A stretch of 64,000 nt of DNA from SpSt-583 sp034434015 (GTDB lineage: Bacteria; Chloroflexota; Anaerolineae; Anaerolineales; UBA6663), in assembly GCA_034434015.1 (NCBI GenBank), contig DAOUAB010000111.1:10491-74490 (forward strand), in the 5' to 3' direction. This document shows positions 24,205 to 32,456 of the stretch, piece after piece. Numbering within the stretch: position 1 is the first letter of the stretch; the number at the start of each line of letters is the position of its first letter. A model generated the notes under the pieces. That model saw only the letters and a list, made by a program, of their open reading frames with translations, was not told where the DNA came from and did no database searches. A program made the position numbers and the translations under genes.

Positions 24205-25395
24205 TCAGCGCGCGCCCACGCCCAGGGCGGCCTCCAGCCGCTGACTGATGGCGGACATGACGTAGCAGAAGAGGCCGTAAATCAGGGCCAGAAATAGGTA
24301 GACCTCGATCTGGCGCCCCAGGAACTGCGGCTGGGCCAGGACGGTCTTGGCGATGCCCATCAGGTCCAGCAGGCCGACGATGACGACCAGCGACGTATCC
24401 TTGAATAGCGCGATAAACTGGCCGACCAGGATCGGGATGACGGCGCGCAGGGCCTGGGGCAGGATGATCAGGCCCATCGTCTGGGCGCCGTTGAGGCCCA
24501 GGGCGCGGGCCGCCTCGGTCTGACCGCGCGGGATAGCCTGCAGGCCGCCGCGCACGTTCTCGGCCATGTAGGCGGCGCTGAACAGCACCACGCCCACCAT
24601 GGCGCGCACCACCCGGTCCACGGTGACATTCGGCGGCAGGAACAGCGGCAGCATGAGCTGTGACATGAACAACACGCTGATGAAAGGCACGCCGCGCACC
24701 AGCTCGATGAACGTGACGCAGGCCGCCCGGATGATGGGCAGGCCCGACTGCCGGCCCAACGCCAGCAACACGCCGAGCGGGAACGAGAACACGATGCCCA
24801 CCACCGTGAGCAGCGCCGTCAACAGCAGGCCGCCCCACAGGTTGCTGGGCACCACCGTCAGGAAAGTCCCGCCCAGGCCGCGGATGATCACGAGGATGAG
24901 GGGGAAATACGCGATCCAGGCGACGACGGCGATCCGCCGCAGGCCCGGCGGCCCCCAGCGGCCCAGCGCATAGCTGAGCAGGCCGGCCAGGCCCGCCCCG
25001 CCGAGCGCGAGGCGGCTTTGCGCGCCAATCGGCAGCAGCGCCAGGGCGAAGGGCAGGACCGCCAGCAGGACGCCCAGCCCCCGCCGTCCGCGCACCCACA
25101 CTCCCCAGGTCAAGCCGACCAGGGCCGCGGCCAGGCCCAGGCACAGCCAGACGCGCCAGAGCTCGTCGCGCGGGTATTGGCCGACCATGAAAAGCTGCAG
25201 GTTGGCGGCCACCACGGCCCACTCGGCCTGCGTGAAGGCCCAGGCCAGCAGCGGGCGGGCCGCGGCGACGATCAACCCGGCCGCCGCGAACGTGAGCAGC
25301 GCGTTGTACCAGGTGCTGAACAGGTTCCGGCGCAGCCAGCCGAGCAGCGTGTAGCGCTCGGTGGGCGGCGGCAGGACGACGGCCTGAGGTGTCAT
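24205..25395 (-). CDS. aapM: amino-acid ABC transporter permease (AapM type)
   Basis: The 396-residue permease has an N-terminal extension with several membrane segments followed by the HisM-type core (about 180-390) with the EAA loop near GQTEAARALGLNGAQTMGLIILPQALR. The length and layout match AapM rather than short GlnP-type permeases. It overlaps aapQ by four bases. Confidence 0.9.
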   Translation of the reverse strand: MTPQAVVLPPPTERYTLLGWLRRNLFSTWYNALLTFAAAGLIVAAARPLLAWAFTQAEWAVVAANLQLFMVGQYPRDELWRVWLCLGLAAALVGLTWGVWVRGRRGLGVLLAVLPFALALLPIGAQSRLALGGAGLAGLLSYALGRWGPPGLRRIAVVAWIAYFPLILVIIRGLGGTFLTVVPSNLWGGLLLTALLTVVGIVFSFPLGVLLALGRQSGLPIIRAACVTFIELVRGVPFISVLFMSQLMLPLFLPPNVTVDRVVRAMVGVVLFSAAYMAENVRGGLQAIPRGQTEAARALGLNGAQTMGLIILPQALRAVIPILVGQFIALFKDTSLVVIVGLLDLMGIAKTVLAQPQFLGRQIEVYLFLALIYGLFCYVMSAISQRLEAALGVGAR

Positions 25396-26582
25396 CGCTC
25401 CACCAGCCGCACGCGGCGGTTGTACGCGTTCATAATCAGCGCGGTCAGCAGGCTCACGGCCAGGTACAGACTCATCACCACCGCGATCATCTCCACCGAG
25501 CGGCCCGTCTGGTTGACGATGGTGGACGAGATCGAGAACAGGTCCGGGTAGGCGATGGCGGCTGCCAGGGTCGAGTTCTTGGTCAGGTTAAGGTATTGGC
25601 TGGTGAGCGGCGGGATGATGACGCGCAGCGCCTGCGGCAGGATGACCAGGCGCAGAGTCTGCGCGCCGGTCAGCCCCAGCGCGCGCGCCGCCTCGGTCTG
25701 GCCGTGTGAGACGGCCTGGATGCCGGCGCGGACCACCTCGCCGATGAAGGCGGCCGTGTAGATCACCAGGCCCAGCAGCAGGGCCATGAATTCCGGCGAG
25801 AGCACCCGGCCGCCGCGGAAGTTGAGGCCCTGGATGGCGGGCCGGTCCAGCGTGAGGGGCGGCTGCGGCAGCAGGAACCACCCGGCCAGCGCGGCCAGCA
25901 GGAAGACCAGCAGCCCCGCCGCGAGCGTGGGCTGCGGGCGGCCGCTGCGCCGGGCGCGGACGGCCAGGCCCAGGCCGGTGAGGACGGCCAGGACGAGGCC
26001 CGCCGCCAGGACGGCCAGGTAGGCAGTGAAGGTGTCGGTCGGGATTCCCCACGGCAGCGCTACGCCGCGGTTGCTCAGGAAGATGGAGCCGGGCAGGGCC
26101 AGCGCTTCCCGGGCGCGCGGGAGTTTGAGGAAGATGCCCTGGTAGATGAAGACCAGCAGCACCAGCAGCGGGATGTTGCGCATGGCCTCGATGAACAGCC
26201 AGGCCAGGCGGTTGACCAGCACATTGGCCGAGAGGCGGGCCACGCCCACCAGCAGGCCGAGCAGGGTGGACAGGACAATGCCGAGCGCGCACACCAGCAG
26301 GGTGTTGAGCAGGCCCACCAGTAGCGCGCGGCCGAACGAGTCCGCGATGGTGTAACGGATCAGGGTCTCGCCGATGTCGAAGCCGGCGGCGTTGTCCAGG
26401 AAGTCGAAGCCGAGGGCGATGCCCTGCCGGCGCAGGGCGGCCAGCATGTTGCCGATGAGCAGGTAGCCGACCCAGGCGATGAGCGCCAGGAACAGCAACT
26501 GCGACGCAGCCTGGATCACGCGCTCGTCGCGCCAGAAGGAGCGCAGCGGCGCGGGGCGGGCCGGAGGCGATTCGGTCGCCAT
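25392..26582 (-). CDS. aapQ: amino-acid ABC transporter permease (AapQ type)
   Basis: The 396-residue permease shares the AapM layout, with a conserved N-terminal FDFLDNAAGFDIGE region typical of AapQ/BztB, an insertion of membrane segments, and the EAA loop GQTEAARALGLTGAQTLRLVILPQALR. The ATG at 26582 lies just after a 10-bp hairpin that may modulate its expression relative to the binding protein. Confidence 0.9.
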   Translation of the reverse strand: MATESPPARPAPLRSFWRDERVIQAASQLLFLALIAWVGYLLIGNMLAALRRQGIALGFDFLDNAAGFDIGETLIRYTIADSFGRALLVGLLNTLLVCALGIVLSTLLGLLVGVARLSANVLVNRLAWLFIEAMRNIPLLVLLVFIYQGIFLKLPRAREALALPGSIFLSNRGVALPWGIPTDTFTAYLAVLAAGLVLAVLTGLGLAVRARRSGRPQPTLAAGLLVFLLAALAGWFLLPQPPLTLDRPAIQGLNFRGGRVLSPEFMALLLGLVIYTAAFIGEVVRAGIQAVSHGQTEAARALGLTGAQTLRLVILPQALRVIIPPLTSQYLNLTKNSTLAAAIAYPDLFSISSTIVNQTGRSVEMIAVVMSLYLAVSLLTALIMNAYNRRVRLVER

Positions 26583-26589
26583 GGGGCAG

Positions 26590-26620
26590 GGCAGGGACGA
26601 CCCGCCGGGCCGTCCCTGCC
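26590..26620 (-). promoter_or_regulatory. intercistronic hairpin between binding protein and permease
   Basis: A perfect 10-bp stem (26590-26599 with 26611-26620) lies in the 50-base gap between the binding-protein stop and the permease ATG. Such hairpins commonly stabilise upstream binding-protein mRNA or reduce permease expression. Confidence 0.6.
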
Positions 26621-26632
26621 TGAAGGGTCGCT

Positions 26633-27781
26633 TTACCGGAAGGGCGGCGAATACAGCAGGCCGCCGTTGGTGTACAGGTTGTTGATCCCGCGCGGGATGG
26701 CGGTGAGCGTCCCCGGGCCCAGGTTGCGGTCGTAGATCTCGGCGTAATTGCCGACGGCCCTGATCACGTTCACGGCCCAATCCTTGCTCAGGCCAAGCTT
26801 GGCGCCCAGGTCGGTGTTCTCGTCCGCGCCCAGCAGGCGCCGGACCTCGGGCCGCGTGTCGCTGGCGACCGCGCTGTCCACGTTCCCGGAGGTGATCCCG
26901 AATTCCTCGGCCGCGAAGGTGGCGAACACCGTCCATTGCACGATGTCGAACCACTGGTCGTCGCCCTGACGCACCATCGGACCGAGCGGCTCCTTGGAGA
27001 GGGTCACATCCATGATGACGTGCTGGTCCGGGTCGGGCAGCACCGAGCGGCGCGAGACCAGGCCGGACTTGTCTGTGGTCACGGCGTCGCAGCGGCCCTC
27101 GGCATAGGCCGCGAAGGTGCCGTTGGCGTCCTCGAACACGGCCGGCGTGTAGCTGATGCCGCGGGCGGCCATCTGGTCTGCCAGATTCAGTTCGGTGGTG
27201 GTGCCGCGCTGCACGCAGATCGTGCCGCCGTCCAGGTCCTCCAGCGTGACGGCGCCCAGGCTGGCGGGCACCATCATGCCCTGGCCGTCATAGAACGTGG
27301 TGGCCACGAAGTTGCCGCCGTTGTCGGTGTCGCGCACGAGGGTCCAGGTGGTGTTGCGGATCAGGACGTCGATCTCGCCGGACTGCAGGGCCGGGAAGCG
27401 CTGCTCGGCAGTCACCGGGCGGTACTCGATCTTGCTGACGTCGTTGAAGATGGCGGCGGCCAGCGCCTTGCAGTAATCCACGTCGAAGCCGGTGTAGTTG
27501 CCGGCCGAGTCCACGAAGCCGAAGCCCGGGACCTGGTTGTTGACGCCGCAGATCAGCGTGCCGCGGTCGCGGACCCGCTTCAGGGTCTCGCCGAAGCCGA
27601 CCCCCTGGGGGAGCGGGACTGCCGTCGGCGGAGGCGTCGTCGGGCCGCCCTCCACCGGGACCTCCACGAGGCGGGTCACTTCCACGACGCGGGTGACTTC
27701 CACAGTCTGGGGGGTCTGGTTGGCGCAGGCGGCCAGGGCCAACGCGGCGGCCAGCAGAATGATGGCAAGCTTACGGGACAT
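26633..27781 (-). CDS. aapJ: general amino-acid ABC transporter substrate-binding lipoprotein (AapJ type)
   Basis: The 382-residue protein has a lipoprotein signal with lipobox LAAC near residues 16-19, a Thr/Pro spacer and a type II (SBP family 3) binding domain: GVNNQVPGFGFVD, GFDVDYCKALAAAIF, RNTTWTLVRD and VTTDKSGL are AapJ/BztA hallmarks. It captures L-amino acids outside the membrane. AGGAGGAGA just upstream of the ATG is a strong ribosome site, and the operon promoter is at 27913-27940. Confidence 0.93.
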   Translation of the reverse strand: MSRKLAIILLAAALALAACANQTPQTVEVTRVVEVTRLVEVPVEGGPTTPPPTAVPLPQGVGFGETLKRVRDRGTLICGVNNQVPGFGFVDSAGNYTGFDVDYCKALAAAIFNDVSKIEYRPVTAEQRFPALQSGEIDVLIRNTTWTLVRDTDNGGNFVATTFYDGQGMMVPASLGAVTLEDLDGGTICVQRGTTTELNLADQMAARGISYTPAVFEDANGTFAAYAEGRCDAVTTDKSGLVSRRSVLPDPDQHVIMDVTLSKEPLGPMVRQGDDQWFDIVQWTVFATFAAEEFGITSGNVDSAVASDTRPEVRRLLGADENTDLGAKLGLSKDWAVNVIRAVGNYAEIYDRNLGPGTLTAIPRGINNLYTNGGLLYSPPFR

Positions 27782-27912
27782 CGGTTCTCCTCCTGTGGCG
27801 TGATAGGGGGCAACAGTGGCGTGGACGGTTCGAGCGATCAGGCCTGTTGGTGGGCGACCTCTCCTCTCTGCCGAAGCCGATACGAATTAGCTGATTTGTC
27901 CGAGTGGGGCGT

Positions 27913-27940
27913 ATTATAGGGGATTGAGGGGAAATGACAA
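27913..27940 (-). promoter_or_regulatory. promoter of the amino-acid ABC operon
   Basis: Minus strand TTGTCA (27935-27940), 16 bases, TATAAT (27913-27918). The transcript would start near 27906, leaving a leader of about 125 bases. Confidence 0.65.
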
Positions 27941-27949
27941 TGCGGACGG

Positions 27950-28735
27950 CTAGGCCGATGGCGGCCCGCCGATGGCGGCCCCGCCAATGGCGGCCCGCAC
28001 CTGCCGCGCCAGCGCGCCGAACTCGGGGCTGTGCTCCATCTCCAGATGGCGCGGGCGCGGCAGCGGCACGTCGAGCGCCAGCTTCACGCGGCCGGGGCGC
28101 GGGGTGAGGACCAGCACACGGTCGGCCAGCAGCAGCGCCTCGGCGATGGCGTGCGTGACCATGACGACCGTCGTCTTGCGCGCCTCCCAGATGCGCAGCA
28201 GTTCGGCGCTCAGCCGCTCGCGCGTCAGGGCGTCCAGCGCCCCGAACGGCTCATCCAGCAGCAGCACAGCCGGCGCCTGGATGAGCGCGCGCGCGATAGC
28301 CACCCGCTGCTCCATGCCTCCCGAGAGGTCGCCTGGCAGGCTGCTCTCGAAACCGGACAGGCCGACCAGCTCGACCAGGGCCAGGGCGCGCGCCCGGGCC
28401 TCGTCCGCCGGCGCGCCGTGTAATTCCAGCGGCAGCATGATGTTGGCCAGCACCGACCGCCAGGGCATCAGGTTGGCTTTCTGGAACACCAGGCCGATGT
28501 CGCGGCGCGGGCCGTCCAGGGGCTGGCCGCCCAGCAGCACCCGGCCGGCCGTGGGCCGCAGCAGGCCGGCCAGCAGCTTGAGCAGCGTGCTTTTGCCGCA
28601 GCCGGAGGGGCCGACCACGCACACGAACTCCTGCGGGCAGACGGACAGGTTGACCTGTTCCAGCGCCTGGAGGCCGCCGTCGGCGTTGGGGTAAACGTAC
28701 GCGAGGTGTTCGGCGATGAGCAGCGGCGCGGACAC
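27950..28735 (-). CDS. ABC transporter ATPase of the riboflavin-type importer
   Basis: The 261-residue ATPase of the nitrate/taurine/HMP class has Walker A GPSGCGKST, signature LSGGMEQRVAIARAL and Walker B LLDEPFGALD, and the VFQKANLMPWRSV Q-loop typical of the NMT1/THI5-associated transporters. The GTG start at 28735 overlaps the binding-protein stop (TAGTG). It is the last gene of the FMN-riboswitch operon. Confidence 0.9.
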   Translation of the reverse strand: MSAPLLIAEHLAYVYPNADGGLQALEQVNLSVCPQEFVCVVGPSGCGKSTLLKLLAGLLRPTAGRVLLGGQPLDGPRRDIGLVFQKANLMPWRSVLANIMLPLELHGAPADEARARALALVELVGLSGFESSLPGDLSGGMEQRVAIARALIQAPAVLLLDEPFGALDALTRERLSAELLRIWEARKTTVVMVTHAIAEALLLADRVLVLTPRPGRVKLALDVPLPRPRHLEMEHSPEFGALARQVRAAIGGAAIGGPPSA

Positions 28736-29715
28736 TAGGGCACGAACTCGTTCGTGAAGGCCTGGCTCAGGTCGAGGGGGTGCGCCAGCAGGCCGGCGTC
28801 CAGCAGCGTGGTCTGCATATTTTCCCAGGCGGCGGCCTGCGTCAGCCCGATCCGGTCCGCCCGCCACAGGTCCAGCGTCGCGGCCAGCACCTGCTTCTCC
28901 ACGGCGTCGTCTTTCAACGCCTCGACGTACTTTTTGGAAATGGCGTAGGCCTGCTCCGGGTCCGCCAGCGCGGCCTGGACGCCGCGCGTCATGGCGCGCA
29001 CGAAGCGCCGGACGAGATCGGGCTCCCGGGCCACGGTGGCTTCATTGGTCAGGACGCCGTTGGCGGCCAGGGTAGCGTAGTCGCTCACCTGGATCACCGA
29101 GAGTTGCTGGCCCTGGGCGGCCAGCCGGATCGGCTCGTTGTTGGAGTACACCACGGCCGCGTCTACCTGCCCGGCCTCCAGGGCCGCGACCTGCTGGAAG
29201 CCGACGACTTCGAGCGTCACGTCCTCGGGCGACAGGCCGGCCGCCTCCAGCAGGGCCAGCAGCCCGATGTAACTGGCGCCCTCCAGGACCGGCACGCCGA
29301 TTTTCTTGCCGCGCAGGTCGGACGGCGCGGCGATGCCGGCGCTGGCCCTGGCCACCACCGCCACCGGGAACTTCTGGAACCAGGCCATGACGTAGACGAC
29401 GGGCAGCTCCTGGGCGCGCGCCAGGAGCACCTGCTCGCCCGAGACGAGCGCGAACGGCAGCTCGCCTGCGCCGACGAGCTGCACGCCGTTGGTCTCAAAC
29501 GAATAGTCGAACTCGATCTGCAGGCCCTCCTCGGCGAAATAGCCCTGATCGGCCGCGACGTACAGGCTGGCGTATTGCACGCTGGGGATGTAACCCATCG
29601 GCAGGCGGATCTGGCGCAGCGCGGCGGGGGCCGTCGGCGAGGCCGGCGCGGCGACGGGGGCGCAGGCCGTCAGCCAGAAGAGCACAGCGAAACTCAGGCG
29701 CAAGAGACGGGACAT
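28735..29715 (-). CDS. ribY: NMT1/THI5-like substrate-binding lipoprotein, predicted riboflavin-binding RibY
   Basis: The 326-residue protein has a lipoprotein signal (LTAC lipobox near residues 15-18) and an NMT1/THI5-like periplasmic-binding domain (IRLPMGYIPSVQYASLYVAADQGYFAEEGL). On its own the domain would suggest a pyrimidine or thiamin precursor, but the operon is under an FMN riboswitch, so riboflavin (or a flavin precursor) is the better prediction, as in the RibXY systems known from Chloroflexi. It follows the permease by 59 bases. Confidence 0.85.
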   Translation of the reverse strand: MSRLLRLSFAVLFWLTACAPVAAPASPTAPAALRQIRLPMGYIPSVQYASLYVAADQGYFAEEGLQIEFDYSFETNGVQLVGAGELPFALVSGEQVLLARAQELPVVYVMAWFQKFPVAVVARASAGIAAPSDLRGKKIGVPVLEGASYIGLLALLEAAGLSPEDVTLEVVGFQQVAALEAGQVDAAVVYSNNEPIRLAAQGQQLSVIQVSDYATLAANGVLTNEATVAREPDLVRRFVRAMTRGVQAALADPEQAYAISKKYVEALKDDAVEKQVLAATLDLWRADRIGLTQAAAWENMQTTLLDAGLLAHPLDLSQAFTNEFVP

Positions 29716-29774
29716 GGCAACTCCACAACGATCAAGGCGGAGAGACGGATGACGGCCCACGGCCCACCCAGCCC

Positions 29775-30590
29775 TCAGCGTTTCCAGCGCAGCAAGCGGC
29801 GCTCCAGCAGCGTGACGGCGCCATACAGGCCGAGGGCCAGGGCCACCAGCGCGCCGACGGCCACGAACACCAGGGCGGTATCGTACTGGCCGCGTCCCAG
29901 GTTCACCAGGAAGCCCAGCCCGCGGTCGGCGCCGACGAACTCGCCCACCACCGCGCCGACCACGGCCAGCGTGGCCCCGATCTTCAGGCCGCCGAACAGG
30001 ACAGGCAGGGCGGCCGGCACCTCCAGCTTGACGAACGTCTGCCAGCGCGTGGCGTTCAGCGCGCGCATCAGGTCGCGCAGTTCGGGCGCCACCGAGCGCA
30101 GGCCGACAACGGTGTTGACCAGCATCGGGAAGAACACGATCAGGGCGCAGACCACCACCTTGGACAGCAGGCCCGGCCCGAGCCAGAGGACGAGCAGCGG
30201 CGCGATGGCCACCACCGGCACGGATTGCGAGGCGACGATGTACGGCGTCAGCGCGCGCTCCAGCGTCGGCGATTTGGCGATGACATAGCCCAGGACTGTG
30301 GCGACCGCCAGGCCGGCGCTCAACCCCGCGCCGACTTCCAGCAGCGTCACCTGGGTGTGGCGCCACAGCGTGCCGTCGCTCAGCAGGTCCAGGAGCCGCG
30401 CCCATACCCGGGCCGGCGGCGGCAGCAGGAAGGCCGGCAGCCCGCTGAAGCGGGCCACGGCCTCCCACAACAGCAGGGCGCCGGCGGCCGAGCCGAGGCC
30501 GGCCAGCCACCGCCGGTTGAGCCGCGGACCGGTCCGCGCCGGCGGCGTGGGCGAGAGCGTGGAGGGGAAAGTGGTCTTGGTCACAGTCAT
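29775..30590 (-). CDS. ribX: ABC permease of the riboflavin-type importer, predicted RibX
   Basis: The 271-residue permease (SsuC/TauC-like) has about six membrane segments and the EAA-type loop LMRALNATRWQTFVKLEVPAALP. The ATG at 30590 comes only eight bases after a terminator-like hairpin whose GGGG arm would also serve as the Shine-Dalgarno, so start accessibility may be part of the regulation. Confidence 0.87.
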   Translation of the reverse strand: MTVTKTTFPSTLSPTPPARTGPRLNRRWLAGLGSAAGALLLWEAVARFSGLPAFLLPPPARVWARLLDLLSDGTLWRHTQVTLLEVGAGLSAGLAVATVLGYVIAKSPTLERALTPYIVASQSVPVVAIAPLLVLWLGPGLLSKVVVCALIVFFPMLVNTVVGLRSVAPELRDLMRALNATRWQTFVKLEVPAALPVLFGGLKIGATLAVVGAVVGEFVGADRGLGFLVNLGRGQYDTALVFVAVGALVALALGLYGAVTLLERRLLRWKR

Positions 30591-30620
30591 AACAAAACCC
30601 CGAAGAGGGACTCTTCGGGG
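30591..30620 (-). terminator. start-proximal terminator/ribosome-site sequester of the rib operon
   Basis: A perfect 10-bp stem CCCCGAAGAG/CTCTTCGGGG (30598-30607, 30611-30620) is followed on the minus strand by TTTTGTT and then the ribX ATG. It could end transcription and also hide the GGGG ribosome-binding sequence. Confidence 0.75.
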
Positions 30621-30702
30621 CGGTGAGCGCGCCAGCCGCGCGGCGGCGCCGTCAGCCGGCGCGCAGCGGCCTGAGCTGATCGCCGTGCGCGCGGGCCGGG
30701 TC

Positions 30703-30747
30703 CGAAAACAACAACCCCGTTGACGTGATGTTCCACGGCCAACGGGG
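30703..30747 (-). terminator. first intrinsic terminator downstream of the FMN riboswitch
   Basis: An 8-bp outer stem CCCCGTTG/CAACGGGG (30715-30722, 30740-30747), with an inner CGTG/CACG pairing, is followed on the minus strand by TTGTTGTTTT (30705-30714). It is a natural expression platform for the aptamer 70 bases upstream. Two further hairpins lie between them (30769-30791 and 30798-30814). Confidence 0.75.
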
Positions 30748-30818
30748 CGGTCGCTCTACGGGCTGACAGCGAAAACGCAGAGCGTTTTCGCCGTAAACTG
30801 GCGCGCAGCGCCAGCGAC

Positions 30819-31029
30819 ACCTTCTTTCAATCCCGACTATACGGTCGGCTCCGGATTTTCACCGGGATCATGCGGCCGGTCTGGCCGCTCGCGGGCTTGT
30901 GGGTGTGCGTCAGCACGCACCTTTACCGCCGATCGGGAATTGAGCCGGTTTCGCCTGTCTCACGACCGCGGCGCGCAGCGCCGCGATAAGGAACGCACAG
31001 CGCTCCGACTCTCACCCTGCCCCGAAGGT
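30819..31029 (-). promoter_or_regulatory. FMN riboswitch (RFN element)
   Basis: Read on the minus strand, P1 forms from ACCTTC (31024-31029) and GAAGGT (30819-30824). Conserved elements follow in order: GGGGCAGGGTGA, TTCCCGATCGGCGGT, AAGCCCGCGAGC, GATCCCGGTGAAAATCCGGAGCCGACCGTATAGTC (given here in parts) and the closing AGAAGG. The P2 loop contains an insert of about 70 bases that folds separately. FMN binding would be expected to switch off the downstream importer. Confidence 0.93.
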
Positions 31030-31050
31030 TATTGATATACAATTGCAGAC

Positions 31051-31080
31051 ATTATATCGCCCGTTCACCGGGCCAGTCAA
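31051..31080 (-). promoter_or_regulatory. promoter of the riboswitch-controlled rib operon
   Basis: Minus strand TTGACT (31075-31080), 18 bases, TATAAT (31051-31056). Transcription would begin near 31044, about 15 bases ahead of the aptamer. Confidence 0.8.
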
Positions 31081-31142
31081 TTGACGAACGTCCTCTCTTT
31101 TGTCCGTGCTGCCGACACCCCGTGAGCGCCCCCGGATCATCC

Positions 31143-32447
31143 ATGCAGGCACAATTGCTTCGCCGGCTTGAGGCCAGGACCGCCGTCGTCGGCGTCGTCG
31201 GCCTGGGCTATGTGGGCCTGCCGCTGGCGGTGGAGTTTGCGCGCGCCGGCCTGCGCGTCATCGGCGTGGACGTGGACGCCCGCAAGGTCGATCACCTGCG
31301 CCACGGCCGCAGCTACGTGCAGGATGTGCCGGGCGACGTCGTCGCCGACTTCGTCGCCCGCGGCCGGCTCACGGCTGCCGCCGACTACGCCGGGCTGCGC
31401 CAGGCCGACGCCGTGATCATCTGCGTGCCCACGCCGCTGCGCAAGACGCGTGACCCGGACATGGCCCACGTGGTGGACGCGGCGGACCGGGTCATGGCGC
31501 TCTGCCATCCCGGCCTGCTGATCGTGCTCGAGAGCACCACCTACCCCGGCACCACCGAGGAGATTTTCGAGGCGCGTCTCAAAGAGCGCGGCTTCCGCGT
31601 GGGCGAGGACGTCTTCCTGGCGTTTTCGCCGGAGCGGATCGACCCCGGCAACCCGCGCTACGGCGTGCGCAACACGCCCAAGGTCGTCGGCGGCACGACG
31701 CCGGCCTGCGCGGAAACGGCCGTCGCCCTGTATCGACTCGCGGTGGACACGGTCGTGCCGGTCTCGTCGCCGCGCGCGGCCGAGATGGTGAAGCTGCTGG
31801 AGAACACCTTCCGGGCCGTCAACATCGGCCTGGTGAACGAGGTGGCGCTGATGTGCGCCCGGCTGGATGTCGATGTCTGGGAGGTGATCGAGGCGGCGGC
31901 CACCAAACCGTACGGCTTTATGAAGTTCACGCCCGGGCCGGGCATCGGCGGGCATTGTCTGCCCATCGACCCGCTCTACCTCTCCTGGAAGCTCAAGACC
32001 CTCAACTACACCGCGCGCTTCATCGAGCTGGCGGACACGATCAACTCTCAGATGCCGCACCACGTCATCGGCCTGGTGGCCGACGCGCTGAACGAGGACG
32101 GCAAACCTCTGCGCGGCGCGCAGGTGCTGGTGCTGGGCGCGGCCTACAAGAAGGACGTCGACGACGTGCGCGAGTCGCCCGCCCTGGACGTGATGATCGA
32201 ATTGCAGAAGCGCCACGCCCAGGTGCGCTACGCCGACCCGCACGTGCCGGAGCTGCGTCTGGGCGACGCGACCCTGCGCGCGCAGCCGCTCACGGCCGGG
32301 GCCCTGGCCGCCGCCGACTGCGTGGTGGTCGTCACCGACCACTCGGCCTTCGACTGGGACCTGGTCGGCGAGCACGCGCGCGTGATCGTGGACACGCGCA
32401 ACGCGCTCAGGGGCCGCCGCACGCGCGCGCGGGTGGTGAAGCTGTAG
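31143..32447 (+). CDS. UDP-sugar 6-dehydrogenase (WbpA/WecC type)
   Basis: The 434-residue enzyme oxidises a UDP-hexose or UDP-N-acetylhexosamine at C6 to the uronic acid with two NAD+. The N-terminal Rossmann motif VGLGYVGLPLAVEFA precedes the central domain; the catalytic cysteine lies in GPGIGGHCLPIDPLYLSWK. GGHC...DP is the form found in the UDP-GlcNAc/ManNAc dehydrogenase branch rather than UDP-glucose dehydrogenase (GGSCFPKD). The ATG at 31143 is preferred; GTG at 31122 would add seven residues. It opens the surface-polysaccharide locus. Confidence 0.9.
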   Translation: MQAQLLRRLEARTAVVGVVGLGYVGLPLAVEFARAGLRVIGVDVDARKVDHLRHGRSYVQDVPGDVVADFVARGRLTAAADYAGLRQADAVIICVPTPLRKTRDPDMAHVVDAADRVMALCHPGLLIVLESTTYPGTTEEIFEARLKERGFRVGEDVFLAFSPERIDPGNPRYGVRNTPKVVGGTTPACAETAVALYRLAVDTVVPVSSPRAAEMVKLLENTFRAVNIGLVNEVALMCARLDVDVWEVIEAAATKPYGFMKFTPGPGIGGHCLPIDPLYLSWKLKTLNYTARFIELADTINSQMPHHVIGLVADALNEDGKPLRGAQVLVLGAAYKKDVDDVRESPALDVMIELQKRHAQVRYADPHVPELRLGDATLRAQPLTAGALAAADCVVVVTDHSAFDWDLVGEHARVIVDTRNALRGRRTRARVVKL

Positions 32448-32456
32448 GCCGGCCGC

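Noticed and set aside
30819..31029. A TPP (THI-box) riboswitch, suggested by the THI5-like binding protein
   Set aside because: The CTGAGA and ACCTGATCTGGAT-type TPP motifs are missing, while the full set of FMN (RFN) motifs is present.
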